A stretch of 64,000 bases of DNA from Hydrangea macrophylla (Eukaryota; Streptophyta; Magnoliopsida; Cornales; Hydrangeaceae): the NCBI GenBank assembly GCA_033977485.1, contig CM066993.1, positions 68,798,864 to 68,862,863 on the forward strand, written 5' to 3'. The notes beneath the pieces are model-generated. The model worked only from the letters and a program-made list of their open reading frames with translations, was not told where the DNA came from and searched no databases. The translations under genes and the position numbers were made by a program. This document shows, one piece after another, positions 11,601 to 24,642 of this stretch. The stretch's first letter is position 1, and every line of letters starts with the position of its first letter.

Positions 11601-14600
11601 TTTTCCTCCATCTCCTCAGAATGTATTTACTTAGAATGAAATAAATTCCTTCCAAAATTAGCACAGCAATTGCATACCGACACAATATACTTCGAAACTC
11701 AAATAGACGACAAACACACTTTATTTCACATTCTTCTCCTTCTTCTTTAACCAAACAAACCTTGAACTTTGCCTTCCATATACTATCTCCAAGAAAGAGA
11801 TCCTCCGAAACCTCGTATCCGAAACCTCGTATTCTGAAATCGCACCATGATGGTTAGAGTTAAATACCTGACAATACATCTTCCCTGTTAACTCCTCCTG
11901 AAACGCCCTTAACTTTGCAGTTGTATAAACTTCTTGGACTTGTTTTTCCACAATTCCACTACATCATTTTCCTTTTTAACTTTATCAGCCAGTGCATTCT
12001 CGTATTGATCCACAACTACTTCAAAGTAGTCTTTGAGTTGACATACTTATCAAAAAAGCATTCATGCTCTCACTACGTTGCGTGGTGGACATTCCAGCCC
12101 AAAAACAATCTTTTACAAAACAGGGGACCCATCGATGCCTCTAATGTACAACTAATTCAACCAATCATTTCTCTGAAGTTCAAACTTCTCAATCATTTTA
12201 TTCCAACCTATTTCAAATTCGTCAACAATCAAAGAATCATACACAACTGTTACGAGAATATACTTAGGCTTAATTTGGCCCCCACGTGACTTTTTAAAAG
12301 GAGCTTATGAAATTTATTACTAAGTTCTTTGATAATTTTATACAAATGACACACTACTCTTTAAAAAGACATCATGAAATCAAAAAGCAACCTTGAGCTT
12401 TTAAAAGCTCCATTCTAGAGCTTTTAAAAGCTCCCTCCAAAAAAGCCCTAAGTTCAGTTTTTGAAAAGTTCATAAACTAGTTATCAATTGAATTAACATG
12501 AAATTGTGCTTAAAAAAGGAGAAGCACCACATGGGGGCCAAACTATGCCTTAATATGCTCATATTGCTTGTAACCACTTAATTTTGCCAATATCTTCTTC
12601 ATTATTTGCCACAAGCACCACCTATGGCGAGCATATGAAACACTAGTTGTATTGCATTTCGCATGGCTCGGTCCTGATCAGCGATTATAACAGGTCGAGC
12701 TCGACTACTAGACATGCAAGCAAACCATGACTTAAACATCCATGTAAAAGTCTCGGAGTTCATTTGATAGCAACTCACAACCAAACAATACAGATTGCCC
12801 ATGGTGATTGACTCCTACAAAAGGAACAAATGACAGGTCATACTTATTAGTTTACGACCTCACCGAACTCCTCGTATACTGCCCTTTGTCTCCCATCTGC
12901 CCAAAACAAGTTCTTTAGTCGATTCTCATTATCTAAATCCAACATATAAAAGAAATTTAAATTGGTAGATTGCACATGCATGAAATAACTCTGAATTGTA
13001 CTAGCATCACCCTCCCCCAACCTCAACCGCCTTACTTTCTCAATATAGTTTCGATAATCTTCCTCCGAAAAATCCAATTTTCCATAGCCCCCCGCTTCAA
13101 CTGCTAATGCTTGAAAACTTTTGCTCATTCTTATCCCAGTTCTGTCATTAAGCTCAAGTCTTCTCCTCACCTCCTTACTAATTACCCTATTGCTCCGATG
13201 AAAGCGAGATTTTTCTAGACTTAACACATGGTTATGGACCTAAGGTTGAGCAAAACTTACAAGCCACTTTCCATCCATGACTAGCACTGCGCTGATCCAT
13301 GCTTCACAATTTGTTTTTGTACTCGGATATGGCTTCAAAGCATTCTTTGACGTGCCATACCTACTACATACTGTTGAATTGGAGCATCCAACCCAAAACC
13401 AATTGGCAAGGGGTGGAGTAGCCCCTTGAACTTATATATTGAGTAGCAAGGTCATAAGTCCCCGATGTGGGACAAACAAACTCAACACGCCCCCGCACGT
13501 GTGGCATGACTGAGAACCAAACACGTGGATTACTGAGATAGGGTGACGTGGAGCACACTCGGACAAATTGGGCCCAACAATAATTTGCTTTGATACCATG
13601 TTAAATTGGAGCATCCAACCCAAAACCAATTGGCAATGGGTGGAGTAGCCCATTCAACTTATATATTGAGTAGCTAGGTTATAAGTCCCCGATGTGGGAC
13701 AGACAATCTCAACACGCCCCCACACGTGTGGCATGACTGAGAGCCAAACATGTGGATTACTGAGATAGGGTGATGTGGAGCACACGTGGACAAATTGGCC
13801 CAACAATAACCTGCTCTGATACCATGTTAAATTGGAGCATCCAACCCAAAACCAATTGGCAATGAGTGGAATGGCCCCTTGAACTTATATATTGAGTAGC
13901 AACTAGCAAGGTTATAAATCCCCGATGTAGGACAAACAATCTCAACACACCCCCGCACGTGTGGCATGACTGAGAGCCAAACACGTGGATTACTGAGATA
14001 GGGTGACGTGGAGCACACGTGGACAAATTGGCCGAACAATAACCTGCTCTGATACCATGTTGAATTGGAGCATCCAACCCAAAACCAATTGGCAAGGGGT
14101 GGAGTAGTCCCTTGAACTTATATATTGAGTAGCAAGGTCATAAGTCCCCGATGTGGGACAAACAATCTCTACACGCCCCCGCACGTGTGGCATGACTGAG
14201 AACCAAACACGTGGATTACTGAGATAGGGTGACGTCAATTGGTTTTGGGTTGGATGTGTTGGGAAAAATAGCAGAATTTCCCACAAGTGTAAATCACAGA
14301 AAAAAAATGTAGCAGAAAATAAAAGAGAGACACAAAGATTTACGTGGTTCACCTACAATGCGTAGGCTACATCCACCAAGACCCTCAGGTCAGTTCCTTC
14401 TTCACTATCACAACTTTGAATTACAAGTGATTACAAGAGACACAAAGGTCTCAGCAAATACAAAACACCCTTAGGTGTATACAAAATAAACCAAGAGGAA
14501 AAACCTCACCAAATGATCATCAAAAACAGAGAGTTGCTTGAAGAAATCACAAACACTCGGTATCAAAATAGCATACTGCTATGCTGAGTTTTTCTGGGAA

Positions 14601-17600
14601 GATACAAGCTAATTTCTTTACTCTTATTTTTCTCTTTCTTTTGCTCCTTTTGGGTTACAAAATAAGACACTCCTTAAATAGATATCAAAGAGCCTTTGAA
14701 GAGATCAAAGTGTATTGAATACACCAGCAAATTCCCAAACAGACTTCATTGAATGCATCAGCAAACTTCCCACCTAACTTTATTAGTCCCCAAATCTGTA
14801 ATAAACTTTCCAACAAACAGATTTAATTCTTGTAATAAGGAGGAACCCAACAATTCTCCCCCTTCCAACTTATTACATAGATTCAACCAAGCCTGCAAGA
14901 GCATTACACTTGTCATGCTTGGATTTTGGTAGAACTTTAGTCATCATATCTGAAACATTATCATCAGTATGAATCTTCTCAAGTTGCAACGACTTTGATT
15001 CCAAGACATCACGAATCCAGTGATACCTTACATCAATATGTTTGGACCTTGAGTGAAAACTTGAATTTTTACTCAAATGGATTGTGCTTTGACTGTCACA
15101 ATAAAGAACATACCTTTCTTGATTTAAACCCAATTCTTGTAAAAATTTCTTCAACCACAAAATTTCTTTGCAAGCTTCAGTGGCAGCAATAAATTCAGCC
15201 TCTGTAGTTGACAGAGCAACACATTTTTGCAATCTGGATTGCCATGCCACAGCTCCCCCTGCAAAGGTCATCAAATATCCTGAAGTAGACTTTTTTGAAT
15301 CAACATCACCAGCCATGTCTGCATCTGTAAACCCATCAAGCATAGGTTTACCATTTCCAAAACACAAGCACATCTTTGAAGTACCTCTGAGATACCTAAG
15401 TATCCATTTCACAGCTGCCCAATGTTCTGTACCAGGATTTGAGAGAAAACGACTTACAACACCAACGGCGTGAGCAATATCTGGCCTAGTACAGACCATT
15501 GCATACATCAACGAACCAACAGCTGAGGCATAAGGAATTTTGTGCATCTTTTCCTTCTCTTTCTCGCTTGTAGGACAATGATTTGAACTAAGTTTGAAGT
15601 GTCCTGCAAGTGGACAGTTAACAGGCTTTGAATCCTTCATATTAAATCTTTCAAGAACCTTCTCAATGTATTTTTCTTGAGATAGCCAAATCCGCCCTTT
15701 CTTTCGATCTCGAACAATTTTCATACCAAGGATTTGCTTTGCTGGTCCTAAATCCTTCATGGCAAAGGACTTACTCAATTCCAATTTCAACCTGTTAATT
15801 TCAAAAGAATCTTGACCAACAATTAATATGTCATCAACATAAAGTAACAAGATAATAAATTTTCCATCAGAAAATTTCTTCATAAAAACACAATGATCTG
15901 AAGTGGTGTGGGAGTAACCATTTTCAGTCATAAAAGAGTCAAACCTTTTATACCATTGTCTTGGAGCTTGCTTTAATCCATACAAACTCTTCTTTAATTT
16001 ACAAACAAAGTTCTGTTTTCCTTTAGCTTCGAAACCTGCTTCGAAACCTTCAGGCTGCTCCATGTAAATTTCTTCTTCAAGATCACCATGAAGAAATGCA
16101 ATTTTGACATCAAGTTGTTCAACTTCTAAATTCATACTTGCAGCCATGCCAAGCACCACTCGAATGGAGGACATTTTCACAACCGGTGAAAAAATTTCAT
16201 CATAATCAACACCCCTTTTCTGCCCAAAGCCTTTCACAACAAGGCGTGTCTTGTATCGAGGTTGTGAAATTTCCTCACCATTCTTTATCCTAAAGACCCA
16301 TTTATTTTTCAGCAATTTCTTTCCTTTAGGCAGCTTTACAAGCTCATAAGTGTTATTCTCATGCAGAGACTTTATTTCTTCTTTCATTGCCTTCACCCAT
16401 TCATCCTTGTTTTGATTTTCCATGGCTTCTTGATAAGTCTCAGGCTCCCCCTGATCAGATAACAAGACATACTCATTGCTGGAAAATTTCTTAGGTGGTT
16501 GCCTTTCTCTTGAAGACCTTAACTCAGGTTGTTGTAAAGGCTCTTGAAGTGGCTGCTGCTCCTGATTTTCTTCTTCATTTTCATTAGGAAAAACATCTCC
16601 TAATGCTCCATCTGCATGTGGCTGATCTGTTGGTGAAGAGATTGGATCCATATCAATAAGATTCTCACTATTAATGGACTTTGGAGCATTGTGAGGCTCA
16701 AACTGTACATCCTTTTTAAAATCTGCAGCAGTTTGGTCTTCAAAAAACACAACATCTCTGCTTCTCACAAGTTTCTTTTCAACTGGATCCCATAGCCTGT
16801 AACCAAACTCTTCATGCCCATAGCCAAGAAAAATACACTGCTTTGATTTATTATCAAGTTTAGACCTCTCATCTTTTGGAATGTGAACAAATGCCCTGCA
16901 ACCAAAAACTTTCAAATGATCATAAGATGGTTCTTTACCAGTCCAAATTTTCTCTGGCACATCACCTTGCAACGGTGCTGAAGGAGACAGATTAATTAAG
17001 TCCACGGCTGTTCGCATAGCCTCCCCCCAAAACGATCTTGGCAACTTAGCATGTGAAAGCATACATCTCATTCTTTCAACAATGGTGCGGTTCATCCTCT
17101 CGGCAATTCCATTTTGTTGAGGAGTCTTCTTGATGGTTCTTTGATGACAAATACCTTGGATTTTGCAATACTCATCAAAAGGCCCAATATACTCTCCACC
17201 ATTGTCAGAACGAACACATTTCAATTTCCTCCCAGTTTCTCTTTCAACTTTGGCCTGAAACTGCTTAAACACATCTAACACTTGATCTTTAGTTTTCAAT
17301 ACATATGCCCATAATTTTCTGGAGTGATCATCAATAAAGGTGACAAAATAGCGTGAACCACCAAGAGTTTCAACTTTCATAGGACCACAAACATCAGAAT
17401 GTACCAGGTCCAAAACATTTGATTTTCTTGATGCAAAGTTCTTTCGGAAAGAAACTCTATTTTGTTTTCCAGCTAAACAATGAACACAAGTCTTAAGAGG
17501 GGTACCTTTTATGCCTGCGAGTAGCTCCTTTTTTGACAGAATCTGCAGCCCCTTTTCACTCATATGTCCAAGCCTTTTATGCCATAGTTCAGTGGAAGAG

Positions 17601-20600
17601 TCATCTTCTAAAGCATTTACAACTCCCTTGCTGATTTTTGCTTGCATTGTATAAAGGGTACAACTCTTGTTCCCTTTAGCCACCACCAAAGAGCCCTTGG
17701 ACAGCTTCCATTTTCCATCACCAAATTGGTTGTTGAAGCCTTCATCATCGAGCTTACCAGTAGATATCAAATTTAGACGAATGTCTGGTACATGCCTCAC
17801 ATCCTTGAGCAATAACCTACAACCAATGTTAGTTTGCAAACAAATATCTCCAATTCCAATGATTTTGGACAAACCTTCATTACCCATACGGACACACCCA
17901 TAATCCCCTTGAGTGTAGGAGGTGAAGAAGTCGGCTCGTGAAGTAACATGAAACGAAGCTCCAGAGTCAATCACCCAGTTAGTGTCTTGACGTATCAGAT
18001 TCACACAAGCATTATCACAAACAACAAGAAGCTCATCATCAGAAGAAACTGCAGCCGTGTTTTCTTGCTTTTTCTCATCACCTTTATTTTGATTCTTCTC
18101 TTTATTCTTGAGCTTCCAGCAATCCTTCTTCATGTGTCCTTTCTTGTGGCAATAATTACATTCAATATTTTTCTTCCAATCTGGTGTTCGACTATCATGA
18201 GATTTATCACGACTGTTCCGGCTTTTGCTTCGATTGTGAGATGATCTACTTCTGCCTCTCCCCCTATTTTCAGTGACAAGAGCATCAACTTGGGAAGAGC
18301 CATTTGATTGTCTTCTTGTTTCTTCATTTAGCAAGCTGCTGGTAACTTGACTCATGGAGACAACTCAATCAGGAGTTGAATTGCTAACGGTTACCACCAA
18401 AGTTTCCCAGCTTTCTGGCAAAGAACTAAGAAGCATCAAGGCCTGCAATTCATCATCAAAAGTAATTTTCATTGAAGCAAGCTGGTTAGTAATGCTATTT
18501 AATTCATTCAAGTGTTCTGCAATGGAACTTCCTGATTTGTACTTCAGATTTACAAGCTTTCGAAACAGAAAAGCTTTGTTAGCAGCACTCTTTCTATCAT
18601 ACAGACTTTCCAGCTTCTTCCAAAGAGCATTTGCTGAATTTTCAGTTGATACATGATGAAAAACATTGTCATCAATCCACTGTCTAATAATTCCAACGGC
18701 CTTTCTATCGAGTTTGTTCCAGTTAGCATCAGACGTGCCTTCTGGTTTTGCAGTAATACCTTCTATAGGACCATAAAGATCTTTACAATACAAGAGATCT
18801 TCCATCTTTGTTTTCCAAGTCATCCAGTTGGTTCCATTGAGACTGATCATGCGACCAACATTGCCTTCCATGATTTACACACAAATGTGCAACCAAAGCT
18901 CTGATACCAGATGTTGGGAAAAATAGCAGAATTTCCCACAAGTGTAAATCACAGAAAAAAATGTAGCAGAAAATAAAAGAGAGACACAAAGATTTACGTG
19001 GTTCACCTACAATGCGTAGGCTACATCCACCAAGACCCTCAGGTCAGTTCCTTCTTCACTATCACAACTTTGAATTACAAGTGATTACAAGAGACACAAA
19101 GATCTCAGCAAATACAAAACACCCTTAGGTGTATACAAAATAAACCAAGAGGAAAAACCGCACCAAATGATCATCAAAAACAGAGAGTTGCTGGAAGAAA
19201 TCACAAACACTCAGTATCAAAATAGCATACTGCTATGCTGAGTTTTTCTGGGAAGATACAAGCTGATTTCTTTACTCTTATTTTTCTCTTTCTTTTGCTC
19301 CTTTTGGGTTACAAAATAAGACACTCCTTAAATAGATATCAAAGAGCCTTTGAAGAGATCAAAGTGTATTGAATACACCAGCAAATTCCCAAACAGACTT
19401 CATTGAATGCATCAGCAAACTTCCCACCTAACTTTATTAGTCCCCAAATCTGTAATAAACTTTCCAACAAACAGATTTAATTCTTGTAATAAGGAGGAAC
19501 CCAACAGGATGCTCCAATTTAACATGGTATCAGAGCAGGTTATTGTTGGGCCAATTTGTCCACGTGTGCTCTACGTCACCCTATCTCAGTATTCCACGCG
19601 TTTGGATCTCAGTCATGCCACACGTGCGGGGGCGTGTTGAGATTGTTTGTCCCACATCGGGGACTTATAACTTAGCTACTCAATATATAAGTTCAAGGGG
19701 CCACTCCACTCATTGCTAATTGGTTTTGGGTTGGATGCTCCAATTCAACATGGTATCAGAGCAGGTTATTGTTGGGCCAATTTGTCCACGTGTGCTCCAC
19801 GTCAACCTATCTCAGTAATCCACGTGTTTGGCTCTCAGTCATGCCACACGTGCGGGGGCGTGTTGAGAATGTCTGTCCCACATCGGGGACTTATAACCTA
19901 GCTACTCAAAATATAAGTTCAAGGGGTCACTCCACCCATAGCCAATTAGTTTTGGGTTGGATGCTCCAATTTAACACATACAATCGTAATATATCTTTTG
20001 GACCCCATCAAGATCCTTCTTTGAAATTCTTTTGGACACAGCAAAGCCCATTTGATTATCATATCTCCTATAGTACCCAATCAACTCATCAACACTATCA
20101 AACATCATATCTACCTTAGGCTCCTCAACCTTTTCTTCTACGTTCTCCCCAACCACATCGTCTATATTCGCTACTTCATTCTCCAACATTCTCCAAAATT
20201 TATTTCCATACTTGAATTGGTATTAAGAATTTCTTCTTCCATTCCTACTGTATATACACCCATTTGCAATATAGAATTTAAGAATGCATATATTTATAAA
20301 CACCACAAAAATCCATTTTGATCTCAAAAAGCACATAAACACGTGAAAATAGTGTTGTATCTATGAGTTATATACAAATGCCTAAGATTGAAAGCTATCA
20401 AGAAAACTACATAGACAAGCAAAAGAAGTCCAACTTTCAAACTTGTACCCTAAACATGCAATGAATCTAAATTTAAGCCCATAGCAAAAAATACACAGTT
20501 GCACATTGTGTTTTCAGAAGTATTTATGAACAATCTGCTCACTTTCTATTTATTATTTTTTTTATATAGTACGTGAAAATCAAGCATTAATATTTTTTTT

Positions 20601-22009
20601 ATGAACAACCCCACAAATCTAATGAAAACATTAAATCAGAAGTTATTTGTTTAACATCTGATTTTTTTCACAACTGATGCAAAATTAAATAAAATAAAAT
20701 AAAACAAAAAAGCTACTTATTTTTTTAACATCTGATTTAAAAAAAAATTTAATATTCATAACTGATGCCCAAAAAAAAAAAAAAACTGACCAGCTACCTG
20801 AGAGTAGCCGGTGGGAGAAGAGAGGTCGGCGGCGGCGCGGAGGTGGTGGGTGTGGGGCGGCGCTGCTGAAGAGGGAGCAGAGAGGAAGGTCGGAGGTGGG
20901 AGAAGAGAGGGAGGGGGATCTGGGCGGGGAAGAGAGAAGAGAGGGAGGACGAAGATGGGGGAGAGGGAGAGTGTGGCTGGAGATGGGGGACAAGAGAGAG
21001 AGAGAGAAACGAAGATGGGGGGGGGGGGAGAGAGAGAGAGAGAGAGAGAGAGAGTTTATGCAACCTGCACAGAGAGAGAAGAGAGGGATTTTTTTTCTCT
21101 GATTTGGGTTTTTGGGGGGTTTGGGTTTAACCTAGGTTAGAGGGTGTGAGTTAAGTTTGGTGGGTCCCACCTGCCACATAAGCTGCCACCTATGACTGTG
21201 AATATTTGGTTGTGAAGTGGGTGAGGGAGTAGCATTACTCCAAATTATAAACATACTCTTCACATCGCTAAGCGTATCCTTGGTACCAAATGAAACTACA
21301 AGCAAGCACTTCTGTCCTAGCCATGATTGGAGCAATGGACACGACAGCAGAAAGTTGGATTAGAGGTGGGACAATCCCCATTTGAGGATTTAAGTATTGT
21401 TTTTTTCATGTCTCTTCTCATAACAACGTGAACAAGAGTCTACTCAATTATCTCCAGAGTCTACTTCAGGCTAGCAATAACAATAAATTGAATCAACATT
21501 TTTATCACTAAATCTCAACAAAAGAAATAGCTGTTCACATGGTGAGATGAATCATCGAGACTTGCAGACTGTACATCATTGAAAAGACATGACATGAATA
21601 ATGGTAACTTTATCAACAAAAAAAAAATTAACAATGAAAACAAAAACTTAAATTGGAAAGTCGTTTTGAGATTCACAGTTACCTGCAAAAGCACCAATTA
21701 AAGCATTCTCGGGATCTTTCAGATCCCTACGTGCCTGTAGAATGCAAAACTACAATTATTTCTTTATTTAGTCAAACACCACAAAACACAAACAAACAGG
21801 AACTTCTAAGCTGAAGTAATAGAGTTACCAGAAAATCATACATGGAGGCTCAAATGCAACCCATAAACTAAGATATGAAAAAGTCAATGAACTTTTCTCA
21901 GGAATTGCTTATTGGCCTCTTGCTGAAGGAATTAATGCTTCCATCCAAGGAACTTTCTTGGTCGTGTGATTACTGGAGTTAAAGACTCATTTAATGGTTT
22001 TTCAACTTC

Positions 22010-22040
<31 letters not shown>

Positions 22041-24603
22041 CATTATTATTATTATTTTTTTTTTTTTTTGGGGGGGGGGGAGGGGTTGGAAAGGAAGTAT
22101 TCTTCTAGAGCGTGCTTTAAGTTTTTCCTATATGGTGGGAATCCTTGAGTGATACAGCAAATACATAAGGAGAGCATCTTCTGAACGTAGACATCAAATA
22201 TGGACAAGAATAAGCTTACCGCTAACTTATACCCCATCCGGAGCTGCTCATATATGCAAAACTGGATGGCATCAAAAGGCAAATCTCGCAACAAAAAGGA
22301 GCTATATCCCTACATTCCAAAGATAAGTGTTAAGCGACATATACACGAATACTGGCTTTCATCAGTATGCGATAGATAATGGGCCTCCAGCATACTCCAC
22401 CAGATCCTACTTTCATAGTAAGACATCTTTGCAGTCCTCTGGGAGGACAGAAAACTAGAACTCAAAGTAACTGGTGTCCTGGAGTAAAACTCGAGATGCA
22501 GATGTTGAATTTTGAAAATAAGGAGGTGAGGATCCATGCACCACGGACACTTCAATTTAGGTGCCATTTCCATGTCGGGCACACAAAAAAAACTTGCCTT
22601 AATTTTTTTTTAAGGTTAGACACACACAGAACACGTGACAGACACGCAGCATACACAGCCAGACATGGGAATGGACACAGACACAGTGGCTCATTGGAAA
22701 ATGTTTTTAAAATAGTTGAAGTACAGTTAAAATTTAATAAAATGGGAGATAATTAATAGCTAAAAAAGGGCAGTCCAGTGCACGAGGCTCCCGCCATTGC
22801 GGGGTCTGGGGAGGGTGAGATGTACGCAGCCTTACCCCTGCAAGCATAGAGGCTGTTTCCAGATTCGAACTCATGACCTCCAGATCACAATGGAGCTATA
22901 TTTGAAAATTTAGAAAAGGGTATGGGACACTGCAAATTATATGCTTAACTAATTATAATTTTTTTTTTTATTTGTCGTGTCCTAGCCATGTCTGTATCCT
23001 ATTTTTTTTAAGATTTTCCGTGTTGCATCCGTATCATATCAGTGTCCCGTGTCCCTATGACTGATACATAGGTAAGCATCACATACCGCATAAAGACCTT
23101 TAAAACCCTCCTTAGCAACGATAAGGCGGACAGCATTAGGTGCTGAAGCAAACTGCCCGGTCTGCATCCTTTGCTTAACGACCTGGTAAGTTCTGAAAAC
23201 AATGAGCCAATCTGGTCTGAGAAGAAGCCTGCGAATATGGGGGCAGAAGAGTTATACCTCTGTTGGTACACGAACAATGGAAGAAGCAGCACCCCCAATA
23301 GCACCTGCAGTCTAATGAAGTGTAAAATCTCTTAAAACAATTAAAAAAATGCCTTGAATAAATACATTAGAAGTCAATACAAGAAGAATCACTATAGGAC
23401 AAAAAGACTCTTATTATCTCCCCTGCAGATAAAATTTCAAGCAAGTAGACAAATCAAATTTGAGCACGAAAGAATGATTCATGAAAAAGATATGACAGGG
23501 TTTCCTTCAAAAACATTTTCTTTATGCTCTGTTTGGCATGTGGGTTTAGAACAGGAAAAGATAAGTGTATCCCTAGAGTTTTCCCCCAGTGTTTTGCTTC
23601 ACCCTTAAATGACATTAGAAATTATTTTTTTTTTCGACATGTAATAGATACCCAAAAAAATGAGGAAGGGAATGGCATATAAAATACAAATTCTTTGATT
23701 TACTTTTGACTCTATTATCCTTTCCTTCCTACTTTCCTCACTGTTTTCCATATTAAGTTATTAATGAAGCAAAGAAAAGTGTTTTCCTCGATGTTTTCTT
23801 TACTTTTCCCTCACTAATCCATGAACCATGAGCAATAAACAGAGAGCACACTAATGAAAGAGTAAAGATTTCATCTTAACAATCTGGTCAAATTTCTACT
23901 ATTTTGAAAAGATATCTACCTACCCCTTTGGACTCTGGAGTATATCCAAATGTACTTTATTATACCATGAAGACAAAAAGGTTGTAGAAGCAAAATAAAA
24001 CTGCTGATTTGTCATCTCAAAGATGATTACGCACTTGTAAGCCATATATAAGAAATCTCATTTTGGATTATCAAAACACAGTGATTGACTATCAGACTAG
24101 CAAAGAATCTAGGGTAATGCTAGGGACACAAAAGGGTCACAAAGAGATGCTCACAAAAGGAAGTGGCATCCCATGTGGCAGTAGGAAGTGTGGTGGATCC
24201 TACTGCCACATGGGATGCCACATCCTTTTGAGAGCATATCTTTGTGACCCTTTTGTGTCCCAAACATTGCCCAAGAATCTATCACCATGCAAAATCTTAT
24301 AACCTGGAGCTTGTCATTTAATATTGCACTAAAAAAAAAAAAGAAAAAAAAAAGATTAGTAAAGAAAAGATACTAACCAAATGAGCCAAGGCACTAAGGT
24401 TCTCCGGGAAGGTCTTCAGCAATTTTCGCTTCACTGGTTCATATACACCAATAAATATGGCTGATGCCCTGTGAATGATAAGAAACATCATGCCTCCTAC
24501 TCTTGCTTACCAGGGAGAAAAAAGAAATATCTAACATGCCTTGCAACATGAAAATTTGAGAAGTATATGAAAGTGGAGACAAAAATAAAATGTAGCAGAC
24601 AGT

Positions 24604-24642
<39 letters not shown>

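Larger units (their letters stand above)
14257..19506 (-). mobile_element. Nearly intact Ty1/Copia retrotransposon, 5,250 bp
   Basis: 5' LTR 18912-19506 and 3' LTR 14257-14852, TG...CA ends, TSD GGATG on both sides (14252-14256, 19507-19511). The minus-strand PBS TGGTATCAGAGC lies just inside the 5' LTR (about 18898-18909) and the PPT GGAAGGGGGAGAA just before the 3' LTR (14855-14867). The LTRs differ at only about six positions by eye, so the insertion is recent. Confidence 0.95.
13372..19976. mobile_element. Composite TRIM insertion (inverted array) with nested Copia
   Basis: Bounded by a perfect 5-bp TSD CATAC (13367-13371 and 19977-19981). The left part (13372-14235) is a head-to-tail array in minus orientation; the right part (14236-14256 plus 19507-19976) is in plus orientation. 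LTRs are about 116 bp (TGTT...AACA). The PBS TGGTATCAGAGC (initiator Met tRNA) follows each LTR, the internal domain is about 110 bp, and a G-rich PPT precedes the next LTR. No coding capacity, as in terminal-repeat retrotransposons in miniature. Confidence 0.85.
11480..20240 (-). pseudogene. FAR1-type MULE transposase, right (minus) copy, split by insertions
   Basis: Minus-strand mirror of the left copy. The N-terminal part is at 20240-19982, and the remainder runs from 13366 down to about 11480. It is interrupted by the TRIM/Copia insert (13372-19976) and by a Tourist MITE (12267-12549). It keeps the segment deleted from the left copy (WADGRQRAVYEEFGEVV) but lost about 21 bp just after it. 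Its SWIM-like motif reads CRYAIAVL, with the histidine replaced by tyrosine. The two arms have therefore decayed independently since the duplication. Confidence 0.83.
8428..21240. mobile_element. Palindromic FAR1-type MULE with nested insertions
   Basis: Termini GAGTAATGCTACTCCC match on both ends in opposite sense, with a perfect 9-bp TSD CAAATTATA (8419-8427 and 21241-21249). The two halves (8428 to about 11424, and about 11425 to 21240 minus later insertions) are inverted copies of each other. The left arm is about 2,997 bp; the right arm is about 2,920 bp after removing the MITE and the TRIM/Copia insert. Each arm carries a decayed FAR1/MULE transposase gene transcribed toward the centre. 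The element sits in the giant SAMC intron. The inverted architecture is rare for a MULE; such duplications can silence relatives (maize Mu killer). Confidence 0.88.
7551..21682 (-). other. Giant SAMC intron (about 14.1 kb)
   Basis: The intron lies between exon 21734-21683 (donor GTAACTG at 21682) and exon 7550-7489 (acceptor TTTACAG ending at 7551). It splits a glycine codon (phase 1). Almost all of it is the 12.8-kb nested MULE at 8428-21240. The rest, 7551-8418 and 21250-21682, holds degenerate foldback sequence (purine-rich 7960-8030, pyrimidine-rich 8160-8230) and no gene. Confidence 0.85.

Noticed and set aside
12847..13227. Open minus-strand frame of 126 codons as a stand-alone gene
   Set aside because: It is the best-preserved piece of the right-arm MULE transposase and continues in other frames on both sides.
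20811..21140. 109-codon frame rich in R, E and G
   Set aside because: It reads through GA-rich terminal repeat sequence of the MULE and has a mirror image at 8694-9021.
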